From positions 1 to 64,000 of the forward strand of contig JALHMT010000003.1 of the NCBI GenBank assembly GCA_022843905.1: 64,000 nt of DNA, in the 5' to 3' direction. The translations under genes and the position numbers were made by a program. The stretch comes from Rubrivivax sp. (GTDB lineage: Bacteria > Pseudomonadota > Gammaproteobacteria > Burkholderiales > Burkholderiaceae_C). Each line of letters begins with the position of its first letter. The first letter of the stretch is position 1. Positions 21,499 through 31,776 of the stretch are shown here, in pieces. Under the pieces are notes generated by a model. It worked only from the letters and a program-made list of their open reading frames with translations. It had not been told where the DNA came from and did no database searches.

Positions 21499-22623
21499 AT
21501 GAGCCCGCTGCGCCGAGCCCTGTTGCTGGCGGGCCTGGTCACCGCCGGCGGCGTGCGCGCCGCAACACCCGGCGAGGACCCCGTGCGCAGGGGCCGCGCG
21601 CTGGTCTTTCCGCGCGACCACGGTGCGCACCTGGGCTCGTCCATCGAATGGTGGTATGCCACCGGCTGGCTGGGCAGCGAAGCCGCCCCGCGCTGGGGCT
21701 TCCAGGTCACCTTCTTCCTCAGCCGCACCGGCCTGGCCCAGGGCCACCCCAGCCGGTTCGCGGCGCGCCACCTGCTGTTCGCGCATGCCGCGCTGACCGA
21801 TCTGCAGTCGAAGACGCATCGGCACCTGCAGCGCATCACGCGCTGGTCGGGGCGCGACGACGCCGCCGCCGGCCGCGCCGACACGGCGCAGGCCGATGTT
21901 CACCTGGGCCCCTGGCGCCTCTGGCGCGAGGACGCCGTCGACGGGTCCACCGTGCGCGCCGTCATCACCACGCCGGGCACGGCAGCCGACTTCGAACTCG
22001 ACCTGGAGCTCCAGCGCACGCAGCCGGTGCTGCTGCAGGGTGACGCCGGCTTCTCGCGCAAGGGGCCGCAGGAGGCGCAGGCCAGTCACTACTACAGCGA
22101 GCCGCAGATGGCGGCACGCGCCAGGCTGGTGGCCGGCGGACAGACGCACGAGGCCAGCGGCCGCGGCTGGCTGGACCACGAATGGAGCGATGCGCTGATG
22201 GACCCGCAGGCGGTGGGCTGGGACTGGATCGGCATCAACCTCTTCGACGGCACCGCGCTGACCGCCTTCCAGTTGCGCCGCGCCGACGGCAGCGTGCTGT
22301 GGGCCGGCGGCAGCCAGCGCGCCCCCGGCGCCGCGACGCGCGCCTTCGCGCCGTCGGAAGTGCGCTTCACCGCCTTGCGCCACTGGAGCAGCCCGGCCAC
22401 CGGCACCCGCTACCCAGTGGCCTGGGTGGTGGAGACGCCGCTGGGGCGCCACGAGGTGCACTCGCTGCTCGACGCACAGGAACTCGACAGCCGGGCCAGC
22501 GCCGGCACGCTGTACTGGGAAGGCTTGTCGGAACTGCGGGAGCTGCGCGACGGTCAAGCGCGTCGCGTCGGCCTGGGCTACCTGGAACTGACCGGCTACG
22601 GCCAGAAGCTTCAGCTGTCCTGA
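21499..22623 (+). CDS. AttH/CrtC family lipocalin-like secreted protein
   Basis: Protein of 374 residues with a signal peptide (cleavage near GGVRAA). Two lipocalin-like domains follow, of the type found in AttH and hydroxyneurosporene (carotenoid 1,2-) hydratase. Hallmarks are FPRDHGAHLGSSIEWWYATGWL near the N-terminus, HYYSEPQM, and GRGWLDHEWSD followed by WDWIGINL. No other carotenoid gene is present, so transport partner is the likelier role. It begins 58 bases after the FtsX permease stop. The ligand is unknown. Confidence 0.88.
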   Translation: MSPLRRALLLAGLVTAGGVRAATPGEDPVRRGRALVFPRDHGAHLGSSIEWWYATGWLGSEAAPRWGFQVTFFLSRTGLAQGHPSRFAARHLLFAHAALTDLQSKTHRHLQRITRWSGRDDAAAGRADTAQADVHLGPWRLWREDAVDGSTVRAVITTPGTAADFELDLELQRTQPVLLQGDAGFSRKGPQEAQASHYYSEPQMAARARLVAGGQTHEASGRGWLDHEWSDALMDPQAVGWDWIGINLFDGTALTAFQLRRADGSVLWAGGSQRAPGAATRAFAPSEVRFTALRHWSSPATGTRYPVAWVVETPLGRHEVHSLLDAQELDSRASAGTLYWEGLSELRELRDGQARRVGLGYLELTGYGQKLQLS

Positions 22624-22629
22624 AGGGGG

Positions 22630-23496
22630 CTACAGCGGGCCGGCGGCCTGGTTGTCGCCCACCGAGGGCCCCGGCGTGCGCTCGCGGGCCTGGTCGATGG
22701 GCGCGGCACGCACGCAATTGCCGCCACCCTGCCGCGCGGCTTCGAGCGCGGTTTCGGCGTCCTGCATCAGCACCGCCAGGTGGGTGTGCGCAGGCCGCAG
22801 CGTGGCCACGCCGATGCTGACGGTGGCGCGCAGCAGGTAGTCCTGCCAGGTGACTTCGAGCTGCTCGGCGCGCTCGCGGATGCGTTCGGCGGCGTCCAGC
22901 GCCCCGGTGGCGTCGGCCTGCGCCAGGAACACCACCAGCTGAGAATGGCCGTAGCGCGCCAGCGCGTCGGCGCCGCGCAGGGTCTTGCCGACCAGTTCGG
23001 CCAGTTCACGCACGAGGGTGTCGCCTGCGCCGTTGCCGCGCACTTCCACCAGCCTGCGAAAGCGGTCGATGTCGATGATGAGGATGCCGGCCCCATGGCC
23101 ATAACGGCGCGCGCGCGCCCATTCGCGGTCGGCCAGCGCCATGAAATGAGCCCGGTTGGCCACCCCGGTCAGCGTGTCCAGCGTGTCCAGCCGGGCCAGC
23201 AGGTCCTGCGCCCGTTCGAGCTGGCGTGCCATCTTCAACAGCAGGGCCACCAGCGGCAGCACCAGCACCAGCATGCCCAGCGCGGCGGCCAGCGGCAGGG
23301 CCATGCGGCCCAATGGACTGAAAAGCTCGGCCAGGGCCAGGGCCATGACCACCGACGCGGCGGCCGCCACGCTGGCCAGCAGTGCGCCACCCAGCCAGGG
23401 TCCCAGGCGTGAAAACCACGACACCGCGCTCGGCGAGCGCGCCATGGCCGCCACACCCTCGGGTGCAGGGGATTGCGAAGGCTTGTCGATGACCAT
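22630..23496 (-). CDS. Membrane GGDEF-domain protein with degenerate active site
   Basis: Protein of 288 residues. Two membrane helices (about 27–75) are followed by a short coiled coil and a GGDEF domain. The domain start is normal (LDTLTGVANRAHF), but the signature loop reads YGHSQL where RYGGDEF is expected, and the guanine-contacting FKxxND segment reads FRRLVEV. Diguanylate cyclase activity is therefore unlikely, and a binding or scaffold role is more plausible. The start at 23496 has GGAG upstream; a longer form from 23562 is possible. It is divergent from the exporter at 23660. Confidence 0.87.
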   Translation of the reverse strand: MVIDKPSQSPAPEGVAAMARSPSAVSWFSRLGPWLGGALLASVAAAASVVMALALAELFSPLGRMALPLAAALGMLVLVLPLVALLLKMARQLERAQDLLARLDTLDTLTGVANRAHFMALADREWARARRYGHGAGILIIDIDRFRRLVEVRGNGAGDTLVRELAELVGKTLRGADALARYGHSQLVVFLAQADATGALDAAERIRERAEQLEVTWQDYLLRATVSIGVATLRPAHTHLAVLMQDAETALEAARQGGGNCVRAAPIDQARERTPGPSVGDNQAAGPL

Positions 23497-23659
23497 CGGG
23501 CTCCATTCGACCACATCCCTGCCGCCTCTGCTCACCCCTCGAATGCACGGAACGTGAAGCACGGCCCACCTGAGGCCCCTGGAAAACCCGCAACGCAGCA
23601 GACAGTCCGTCGGGCCAGCGCTTTCGGGCGGCCGCCGCCCGGCCTCCTACACTCCGGGC

Positions 23660-25495
23660 ATGTCCGTGTCCGTTCCATCGCCCGCCGCCGCTGCCCGAGC
23701 GCAGACCTCCGAAGCCGAACCGGCGAAGAACGTCCGTTCGCTGAGCGGGCTGCTGCCCTTCATCCGGCCCTACAAGGCGCGTGTGGCGCTGGCGGTGTTC
23801 TTCCTGGTGATGGCGGCCGTCAGCACGCTGCTGTTTCCGGTGGCCCTGAAGGTCCTGATCGACCAGGGCCTGGTGGCGACCGACCCCGGCGAGCGCATGA
23901 TGGCCCTGCGCGAGCACTTCCTGGCGCTGTTCGCGGTGGGCGCCGCACTGGGCGTCTTCTCGGCGGCGCGCTTCTACATGGTGAGCTGGCTGGGCGAACG
24001 CATCACTGCCGACCTGCGCAACGCCGTCTACGCGCATGTCGTCAGGCAGAGCCCGGAGTTCTTCGAAACCACGCAGACCGGCGAAGTGCTCAGCCGACTG
24101 ACCACCGACACCACGCTGGTGCAGACCGTGGTCGGCTCGTCGCTGAGCATGGGCCTGCGCAACACGGTGATGGGCATCGGCGCCCTGGGCATGCTGGTGG
24201 TGACCAACCCCTGGGTGATGACGCAGGTGCTGGGCATCCTGGTGCTGGTGGTGCTGCCGAGCCTCTATTTCGGCCGCCGCGTGCGCAAGCTCAGCCGCGC
24301 CAGCCAGGACCGCGTGGCCGACAGCAGCGCCATCGCCGCCGAGGTGCTCAACGCCATCCCGGTGGTGCAGAGCTACAACCAGCAGCAGCGCGAGGCCGCG
24401 CGCTTCGACGTCGCCACGGAAAACGCCTTCGAGACCGCCCGCAAGCGCACCGCCGTGCGCTCCTACCTCGTCGGCTTCATCATCACCGCCACCTTCGGTG
24501 CGCTGCTGTGGGGCCTGTACCAGGGCACGCAGGCCGTGCTGGCCGGGCGCATCAGCGCCGGACACCTGGGGCAGACGGTGGTCTTCGTGATCATCTTCGT
24601 GAGCGCGGTGGCCGTGCTGTCGGAGGTCTACGGCGACCTGCTGCGCGCGGCGGGCGCCACCGAGCGCCTGATGGAGCTGCTGGCGACGCGGTCGCCGGTG
24701 GTCGACGCGGGCCAGCCGCGCGCGCTGCCCGCCGCCAGCGGCGGCTCGTCGGTGCGCTTCGACGAGGTCACCTTCCACTATCCGTCGCGGCCCAAGCAGG
24801 CCGCCCTGTCGAACTTCGCGCTGGCGGTCCGGCCCGGCGAAACGGTGGCGCTGGTCGGTCCCAGTGGAGCCGGCAAGAGCACCGTGTTCCAGCTGCTGCT
24901 GCGCTTCTACGACAGCAGCTCGGGAGAGGTGCTGGTCGACGGTGTGCCGGTGCGAGAACTGGCGCTGCAGACGCTGCGCCAGCGCGTGGGCATCGTGCCG
25001 CAGGACAGCACGGTGTTCTCCACCAGCGCGATGGACAACATCCGCTACGGCCGGCCCGATGCCAGCAACGAGGACGTCGTCGCCGCCGCCAAGGCCGCCT
25101 TCGCGCACGACTTCATCAGCGCCCTGCCCGAGGGCTACGACACCTTCCTGGGCGAACGCGGCGTGCGCCTGTCGGGCGGCCAGCGCCAGCGCATCAGCAT
25201 CGCACGCGCGATGCTGAAGAACCCGCCCCTGCTGCTGCTGGACGAAGCCACCAGCGCGCTGGACGCCGAGAGCGAACGCATGGTGCAGGCCGCGCTGGAA
25301 GCGGCGATGAAGGGCCGCACGACGCTGGTCATCGCGCACCGCCTGGCGACCGTGCTCAGCGCCGACCGCATCGTGGTGATGGACGGCGGGCGCATCGTCG
25401 ACATCGGCACGCATGGCGAGCTGGTGGCGCGAGCCGGGCTCTACGCCAAGCTGGCGGCAATGCAGTTCGACCTCAAACCAGAAACCGCTGCCTGA
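23660..25495 (+). CDS. ABC exporter, MsbA/ATM-like half transporter
   Basis: Fused permease-ATPase of 611 residues acting as a homodimer in the inner membrane. Six helices (about 35–330) precede a nucleotide-binding domain with Walker A GPSGAGKST, signature LSGGQRQR, Walker B LLLLDEATSALD and the H-loop in VIAHRLATV. Lipids, drugs and peptides are all exported by this family, and no neighbour points to one. It is followed 34 bases later by thyA. Confidence 0.93.
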   Translation: MSVSVPSPAAAARAQTSEAEPAKNVRSLSGLLPFIRPYKARVALAVFFLVMAAVSTLLFPVALKVLIDQGLVATDPGERMMALREHFLALFAVGAALGVFSAARFYMVSWLGERITADLRNAVYAHVVRQSPEFFETTQTGEVLSRLTTDTTLVQTVVGSSLSMGLRNTVMGIGALGMLVVTNPWVMTQVLGILVLVVLPSLYFGRRVRKLSRASQDRVADSSAIAAEVLNAIPVVQSYNQQQREAARFDVATENAFETARKRTAVRSYLVGFIITATFGALLWGLYQGTQAVLAGRISAGHLGQTVVFVIIFVSAVAVLSEVYGDLLRAAGATERLMELLATRSPVVDAGQPRALPAASGGSSVRFDEVTFHYPSRPKQAALSNFALAVRPGETVALVGPSGAGKSTVFQLLLRFYDSSSGEVLVDGVPVRELALQTLRQRVGIVPQDSTVFSTSAMDNIRYGRPDASNEDVVAAAKAAFAHDFISALPEGYDTFLGERGVRLSGGQRQRISIARAMLKNPPLLLLDEATSALDAESERMVQAALEAAMKGRTTLVIAHRLATVLSADRIVVMDGGRIVDIGTHGELVARAGLYAKLAAMQFDLKPETAA

Positions 25496-25529
25496 CCGCA
25501 GCACGCGCCGCCACGGATAATCGCGCGCC

Positions 25530-26360
25530 ATGAATCGACCCGTCCGCAGCCAGTACGAAGACTTCATGCGCCACGTGTTCGACCACGGCGTGGCCAAGGG
25601 CGACCGCACCGGCACCGGCACGCGCAGCGTGTTCGGCCACCAGATGCGCTTCGACCTGAACGAAGGCTTTCCGCTGGTCACCACAAAGAAGGTGTTCCTG
25701 AAGGCGGTGATCCTGGAGCTGCTGTGGTTCCTGCGCGGCGACTCCAACGCGCGCTGGCTGCAGGAGCGCGGCGTGACGATCTGGGACGAATGGGCGCGGC
25801 CCGACGGCGACCTCGGACCCGTCTACGGCGTGCAGTGGCGAAGCTGGCCCACGCCCGACGGCGGCCACATCGACCAGATCGCCGACGTGGTGAAGGCGCT
25901 GAAGACCAACCCCGACTCGCGCCGCATCATCGTCAGCGCCTGGAACGTGGCCGAACTGCCGAAGATGGCGCTGATGCCCTGCCACGCCTTCTTCCAGTTC
26001 TACGTGGCACCGGCCGAAACGCCCGGCGGCCGCGGCAGGCTGAGCTGCCAGCTCTACCAGCGCAGCGCCGACATCTTCCTGGGCGTGCCCTTCAACATCG
26101 CCAGCTACGCGCTGCTGACGCACATGCTGGCGCAGCAGTGTGAGCTGGACGTGGGCGACTTCATCTGGACCGGCGGCGACTGCCACATCTACGACAACCA
26201 CCACGAGCAGGTGCGCACGCAGCTCGAGCGCGCGCCCTTCGCCTACCCGGTGCTGCACATCAAGCGGCGGCCCGACTCGATCTTCGACTACGCGCAAGAG
26301 GACTTCGAGGTGCTCGACTACCAGCACCACCCGGCCATCAAGGCGCCGGTGGCGGTGTAG
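25530..26360 (+). CDS. thyA: Thymidylate synthase
   Basis: ThyA of 276 residues converts dUMP to dTMP using methylene-tetrahydrofolate. The catalytic cysteine is in [12 protein letters not shown], followed by the nucleotide-binding stretch [16 protein letters not shown] and the DCHIYDNH segment. The length is a little above the 264 residues of E. coli. The dihydrofolate reductase gene begins 17 bases after the stop. That is the common pairing, because ThyA produces the dihydrofolate that FolA reduces. Confidence 0.98.
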   Translation: MNRPVRSQYEDFMRHVFDHGVAKGDRTGTGTRSVFGHQMRFDLNEGFPLVTTKKVFLKAVILELLWFLRGDSNARWLQERGVTIWDEWARPDGDLGPVYGVQWRSWPTPDGGHIDQIADVVKALKTNPDSRRIIVSAWNVAELPKMALMPCHAFFQFYVAPAETPGGRGRLSCQLYQRSADIFLGVPFNIASYALLTHMLAQQCELDVGDFIWTGGDCHIYDNHHEQVRTQLERAPFAYPVLHIKRRPDSIFDYAQEDFEVLDYQHHPAIKAPVAV

Positions 26361-26377
26361 CGCCCGGCGCCAGGTCC

Positions 26378-26869
26378 ATGAAGCTCAGCCTGATCGCGGC
26401 GGTGCCGCGCAACCGCGCCATCGGTCGCGACAACCAGCTGCTGTGGCAGGAAGGCGCCGACCAGCGCCACTTTCGCGCCACCACGATGGGCTGTCCCGTG
26501 GTGATGGGGCGCAAGACCTGGGAGTCGCTGCCGGCGCGCTTCCGCCCGCTGCCGGGCCGCCGCAACGTGGTGGTGTCGCGCGACGCTGCCTATGCCGCGC
26601 CGGGCGCCGACGTGGCCGGCAGCCTCGATGCCGCGCTGTCCCGCCTGCAGGACGCCCCCAAGGTCTTCGTGATGGGCGGCGCGCAGCTCTACGCACTGGC
26701 CTTGCCGCGCGCCGACGAGATGGTGCTGACCGAGATCGACACCGACCTCGACGGCGATGTGTTCTTCCCCGCATGGGACCGCTCGCAATGGGCCGAAGTG
26801 CAGCGGCAGGGCGCCAGCACCGAGCAGGGCGTGAACTATGCCTTCGTGACCTACCGCCGCATCGCCTGA
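26378..26869 (+). CDS. folA: Dihydrofolate reductase
   Basis: FolA of 163 residues reduces dihydrofolate with NADPH. Visible family segments are AIGRDNQLLW near residue 16, the cofactor-binding MGRKTWESLP, RRNVVVSRD, and VFVMGGAQLYALAL, with the C-terminal TEIDTDLDGDVFFP. It is directly behind thyA and probably co-transcribed. It ends tail to tail with ntrC, separated by about 31 bases. Confidence 0.97.
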   Translation: MKLSLIAAVPRNRAIGRDNQLLWQEGADQRHFRATTMGCPVVMGRKTWESLPARFRPLPGRRNVVVSRDAAYAAPGADVAGSLDAALSRLQDAPKVFVMGGAQLYALALPRADEMVLTEIDTDLDGDVFFPAWDRSQWAEVQRQGASTEQGVNYAFVTYRRIA

Positions 26870-26900
26870 GTCCGACATCGCGGCGCGCCGCGCCCGAGGG

Positions 26901-28370
<1,470 letters not shown>

Positions 28371-28408
28371 GGGGTCTGGTGCACCGTTGATGTTCGTTGT
28401 GGAGTTGA

Positions 28409-29482
28409 TCAAGGCAGGGGAATCAGGATCTTGAAGATGGTCCGCCCGGGGACGCTCTCGCATTCGATCGTGCCGTGATGCTGTTCCACGAAGGTCTGCG
28501 CCAGCGTCAACCCGAGTCCGGTTCCGCCTTCACGACCCGACACCAGAGGGTGGAAGATCCTGTCGCGGATGGACTCGGGCACGCCCGGGCCGTTGTCCTG
28601 GATATGCAATTCCAATGCCAGACGGAAGCGCTGCTTGGCAAACGTGACCTGGCGGGCCACCCGGGTTCGCAACACGATGTGTGCGTCACCTGCGACGATG
28701 CGGTCGCCCAGTGCCTGCGTGGCGTTGTGCGCGATGTTGATGACGGCCTGGATCAGATGTTCGCGGTCGCCGCGGAACTCCGGGATCGAGGCGTCGTAGT
28801 CGCGCTCCACCGACAGCCCGCGCGGAAACTCGGCCAGGATCAGCGAACGCACGCGCTCGCAGACCTCGTGGATGTTGACGTCGCCCACCACGTGGGGACG
28901 GCGGTGAGGGTCGAGCAGGCGGTCGACCAGGGCCTGCAGGCGGTCGGCCTCGTGGATGATGACCTGGGTGTACTCGGCCAGCTCGCGCGACGGGATCTCC
29001 ATCTCCAGCAGCTGGGCCGCACCGCGGATGCCGCCCAGCGGGTTCTTGATCTCGTGGGCCAGGTTGCGCACCAGCTCCTTGTTGGCCTGGGCCAGGCCAT
29101 GCAGGCGCTCTTCGCGGTCCAGCCGCGTCTGCTGCTCGATCTCGATCATCTCGATCAGGACCAGGCCCGGACGGTCGAGCTGGCTGACGATGACGTGCAC
29201 GGGCAGGTCGTTGCTGCCGTAGGGCACGCGCTTCATGTGGCCGTCGAAGCGCGCGCTGGCCACTTCGTTGCTGACCACGCGGGCCAGTGTCTGCGTCAGC
29301 GCGGCGGCCTCGGCAAGCCAGTCGAGCACGGTGCCGCGCATCAGCGTGCGGCGCGACACACCGGCCACGTCTTCCAGCGTGGCGTTGGCGAAGCGGCAGT
29401 GGCCCTCGGCATCGGCCACGGCCACCATGGTGGCGAGCTGGTCGAAGGCCTCGAAGCCGGTGATGCGCGACTCGCCGCTCAC
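28409..29482 (-). CDS. ntrB: Nitrogen regulation sensor kinase NtrB
   Basis: NtrB (GlnL) of 357 residues is the cytoplasmic kinase and phosphatase of NtrC, controlled by PII. A PAS domain occupies about residues 5–110. The phosphorylated histidine is in NLAHEIKNPLGGIRGAAQLL, and the ATP domain shows the N box INIAHNATQAL, G1 DNGPGVP and G2 GGTGLGL. The GTG start at 29482 overlaps the stop of the upstream gene (GTGA), so the two are probably translationally coupled. It is followed by ntrC after 38 bases. Confidence 0.95.
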   Translation of the reverse strand: MSGESRITGFEAFDQLATMVAVADAEGHCRFANATLEDVAGVSRRTLMRGTVLDWLAEAAALTQTLARVVSNEVASARFDGHMKRVPYGSNDLPVHVIVSQLDRPGLVLIEMIEIEQQTRLDREERLHGLAQANKELVRNLAHEIKNPLGGIRGAAQLLEMEIPSRELAEYTQVIIHEADRLQALVDRLLDPHRRPHVVGDVNIHEVCERVRSLILAEFPRGLSVERDYDASIPEFRGDREHLIQAVINIAHNATQALGDRIVAGDAHIVLRTRVARQVTFAKQRFRLALELHIQDNGPGVPESIRDRIFHPLVSGREGGTGLGLTLAQTFVEQHHGTIECESVPGRTIFKILIPLP

Positions 29483-30030
29483 GGCGGCAGCTTCGTCAGC
29501 TCGCGCTTGATGGCGGCGACATCGCCTTCCTTGCGCTGGATGGCAGCCTTCATTTCGGCCACGCGGTCGAGGTAGCGCTGGTAATTTCGTTCGTCGCCGC
29601 GGCGCTCGGGCTCGCCGTTGTTGAACTCCTTCTGCATCGCCGCCAGGCGCTCCTCCTCGCGCCGCAGTTCTTCGGACAGGATGCGCCTCGCGTCGCTGTC
29701 GCGTGCGCGCTGGGCGACGGGATCGACACGCGTCTCGGCCGGTCGCGGCGCTGGCGCTGCGGCCGGCGCCGGCGCCGAGCCGGTGGCCGCCGCGGCACGC
29801 GGCCGGTTTCCCTGGACGATGGTGATCGGGGCGCCTTCGATGGTGCGGCAGTTGCGATCGCGCGCCTCGGTGGGCGTGAGGGCGTCGGTGTACAGCACCG
29901 GGGGGCCAGGGCAGCGATAGACCACGCCACCGGCCGAGGCCGGGGTCTGGGCCCAGGCCGTCACGCTCGTGCCGGCCACGGTCGCCAGGGCGAACAGGCT
30001 GGCCAGGACGCGGGGGGGTAGCGGTTTCAT
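29479..30030 (-). CDS. Secreted DUF4124-like protein between glnA and ntrB
   Basis: Protein of 183 residues. A signal peptide (residues 1 to about 27, ending AWAQ) precedes a short region with two cysteines (YRCPGP and DRNCRTIEG) and an aromatic VLYTDAL, similar to DUF4124-type proteins. A Pro/Ala linker and a charged helical C-terminal half (about 115–183, possible coiled coil) follow. Genes of this kind sit between glnA and ntrB in many Burkholderiales. A link to nitrogen control is not visible in the protein itself. Confidence 0.85.
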   Translation of the reverse strand: MKPLPPRVLASLFALATVAGTSVTAWAQTPASAGGVVYRCPGPPVLYTDALTPTEARDRNCRTIEGAPITIVQGNRPRAAAATGSAPAPAAAPAPRPAETRVDPVAQRARDSDARRILSEELRREEERLAAMQKEFNNGEPERRGDERNYQRYLDRVAEMKAAIQRKEGDVAAIKRELTKLPP

Positions 30031-30102
30031 CGGGGACCTCCGACGTGCCGATCGGCACGCTGGCGGACATTGTGGCGCAGCCCGCCCGGCGCCGACGCCA
30101 TG

Positions 30103-30128
30103 AAAAAGGGCGGCCCCAGGCCGCCCTT
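30103..30128 (-). terminator. Intrinsic terminator after glnA
   Basis: On the minus strand AAGGGCGGCC pairs with GGCCGCCCTT around a three-base loop, followed by a run of T. It begins 22 bases after the glnA stop. It should end most glnA transcripts before the secreted-protein gene and ntrBC, leaving those to readthrough or to a separate promoter. Confidence 0.88.
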
Positions 30129-30149
30129 CCCTGGCCAGCAGGCCGGATG

Positions 30150-31565
30150 TCACAGGCTGTAGTACATCTCGAACTCGAGCGGATGGGTCGTCATGCGGAA
30201 GCGCGTGACTTCCTGCATCTTCAGGTCGATGTAGGCGTCGATGTAGCTGTCGGTGAAGACGCCGCCCTTGGTCAGGAAGGCACGGTCCTTGTCCAGGTAC
30301 TCGAGGGCCTGGTCCAGGCTGTGGCAGACGGTCGGGATCTTCGCGTCTTCTTCCGGCGGCAGGTGGTACAGGTCCTTGGTGGCGGCCTCGCCCGGATGGA
30401 TCTTGTTCTCCACGCCGTCCAGGCCGGCCATCAGCAGCGCGCTGAAGCCCAGATACGGGTTGCACAGGGGATCGGGGAACCGCGCCTCGATGCGGCGGCC
30501 CTTCGGATTGGCCACGTACGGGATGCGGATCGAGGCCGAGCGGTTGCGCGCCGAGTAGGCCAGCTTCACCGGGGCTTCGAAGCCGGGCACCAGGCGCTTG
30601 TAGCTGTTGGTGCCGGGGTTCGTGATGGCATTGAGCGCGCGGGCGTGCTTGATGATGCCGCCGATGTAGTACAGCGCGAAGTCCGACAGGCCCGCGTAGC
30701 CGTCGCCGGCGAACAGGTTCTTGCCGTCCTTCCAGACCGACTGGTGCACGTGCATGCCGCTGCCGTTGTCGCCGACGATGGGCTTGGGCATGAAGGTGGC
30801 CGTCTTGCCGTAGGCGTGCGCCACGTTGTGGATCACGTACTTCTGCAGTTGCAGCCAGTCGGCGCGCTGCACCAGCGTGCTGAACTTGGTGCCGATCTCG
30901 TTCTGGCCCTGGCCTGCCACCTCGTGGTGATGGACCTCGACCGGGATGCCGACCGACTCGAGGATCAGGCACATCTCGGAACGCATGTCCTGGAAGCTGT
31001 CGACCGGCGGCACGGGGAAGTAGCCGCCCTTGATGCCGGGACGGTGACCCATGTTGCCGCCTTCGAAGCTGGCGCTGCTGCTCCAGGGGGCCTCTTCCGA
31101 GCCCACCTTGCTGAAGCAGCCCTGCATGTTCACTTCCCACTGCACCTGGTCGAAGATGAAGAACTCGGGTTCGGGACCGAAGAAGGCGGCGTCGCCGATG
31201 CCGCTGCTCTTCAGGTAGGCCTCGGCGCGCTTGGCCAGCGAACGCGGATCGCGTTCGTAGGGCTTGCCGTCACCCGGCTCCAGCACGTCGCAGGTCAGGA
31301 TGAGCGTGGGCTCTTCGAAGAACGGGTCGATGTTGGCGGTGCCCGGATCGGGCATCAGCAGCATGTCGCTGGCCTCGATGCCCTTCCAGCCGGCGATCGA
31401 CGAACCGTCGAAGGCATGGCCGGCGCTGAACTTGTCTTCGTCGAAGTGGGACACAGGCACGGAGACGTGCTGTTCCTTGCCGCGGGTGTCGGTGAAGCGG
31501 AAGTCGACGAACTTGACTTCGTTCTCCTTCACCATCTTCATCACGTCGGCAACGGTCTTTGCCAT
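30150..31565 (-). CDS. glnA: Glutamine synthetase type I
   Basis: GlnA of 471 residues makes glutamine from glutamate, ammonia and ATP and works as a dodecamer. Family segments seen are [17 protein letters not shown] near the N-terminus, FDGSSIAGW, the metal and substrate region [12 protein letters not shown], and [10 protein letters not shown]. The adenylylation tyrosine lies in [10 protein letters not shown] near residue 397–400, so GlnE-type control is likely. The AGGAG ribosome site is seven bases before the ATG. The upstream region has a sigma-54 promoter and an NtrC box. Confidence 0.98.
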   Translation of the reverse strand: MAKTVADVMKMVKENEVKFVDFRFTDTRGKEQHVSVPVSHFDEDKFSAGHAFDGSSIAGWKGIEASDMLLMPDPGTANIDPFFEEPTLILTCDVLEPGDGKPYERDPRSLAKRAEAYLKSSGIGDAAFFGPEPEFFIFDQVQWEVNMQGCFSKVGSEEAPWSSSASFEGGNMGHRPGIKGGYFPVPPVDSFQDMRSEMCLILESVGIPVEVHHHEVAGQGQNEIGTKFSTLVQRADWLQLQKYVIHNVAHAYGKTATFMPKPIVGDNGSGMHVHQSVWKDGKNLFAGDGYAGLSDFALYYIGGIIKHARALNAITNPGTNSYKRLVPGFEAPVKLAYSARNRSASIRIPYVANPKGRRIEARFPDPLCNPYLGFSALLMAGLDGVENKIHPGEAATKDLYHLPPEEDAKIPTVCHSLDQALEYLDKDRAFLTKGGVFTDSYIDAYIDLKMQEVTRFRMTTHPLEFEMYYSL

Positions 31566-31650
31566 TCAGATCTCCTAACGGGGCTTGTTGCTATGGGTTG
31601 AAATTGGGGCGGCGTGTCGATCGGCGCCCCGAGAAGGCTCGAAGTGAATC

Positions 31651-31668
31651 AAGCAGAAACCATGCCCG
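31651..31668 (-). promoter_or_regulatory. Candidate sigma-54 promoter of glnA
   Basis: Read on the minus strand, GGGCATGGTTTCTGCTT has GG and GC separated by exactly ten bases, as in the sigma-54 -24/-12 consensus (TGGCAC-N5-TTGC). The match is good but not perfect (GGCATG for GGCACG, CTGC for TTGC). The start of transcription would be near 31641, about 75 bases before the glnA ATG. A GGGGCG/CGCCCC hairpin (31606–31630) would then lie in the leader. Confidence 0.7.
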
Positions 31669-31735
31669 AAACCGGGGCGCGAGAGCCCGGGATTCTGGGG
31701 CGCCAGCTTGCGCCGGCCGACTTGGGAACGAATTC

Positions 31736-31750
31736 GCACCAGTATTGTGC
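31736..31750 (-). promoter_or_regulatory. Candidate NtrC-binding site upstream of glnA
   Basis: On the minus strand the 15-base element GCACAATACTGGTGC matches the NtrC box GCACC-N5-GGTGC with one mismatch. Its centre lies about 100 bases upstream of the predicted start of transcription, where enhancer sites of E. coli glnA also lie. A GGTGCGC/GCGCACC inverted repeat at 31769–31786, overlapping the stop of the next gene, might be a second protein site but has the half-sites in the opposite order. Confidence 0.65.
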
Positions 31751-31776
31751 TGTTTGACGATCTATTTCGGTGCGCT

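Noticed and set aside
18765..21884. Open frame of 1039 codons antisense to the FtsX permease
   Set aside because: The plus strand codes a clear permease with helices and a known partner; the antisense product has low-complexity composition.
21499..22623. Carotenoid hydratase CrtC in pigment synthesis
   Set aside because: The fold matches, but no other carotenoid gene is present and the neighbour is an FtsX permease as in att-type operons.
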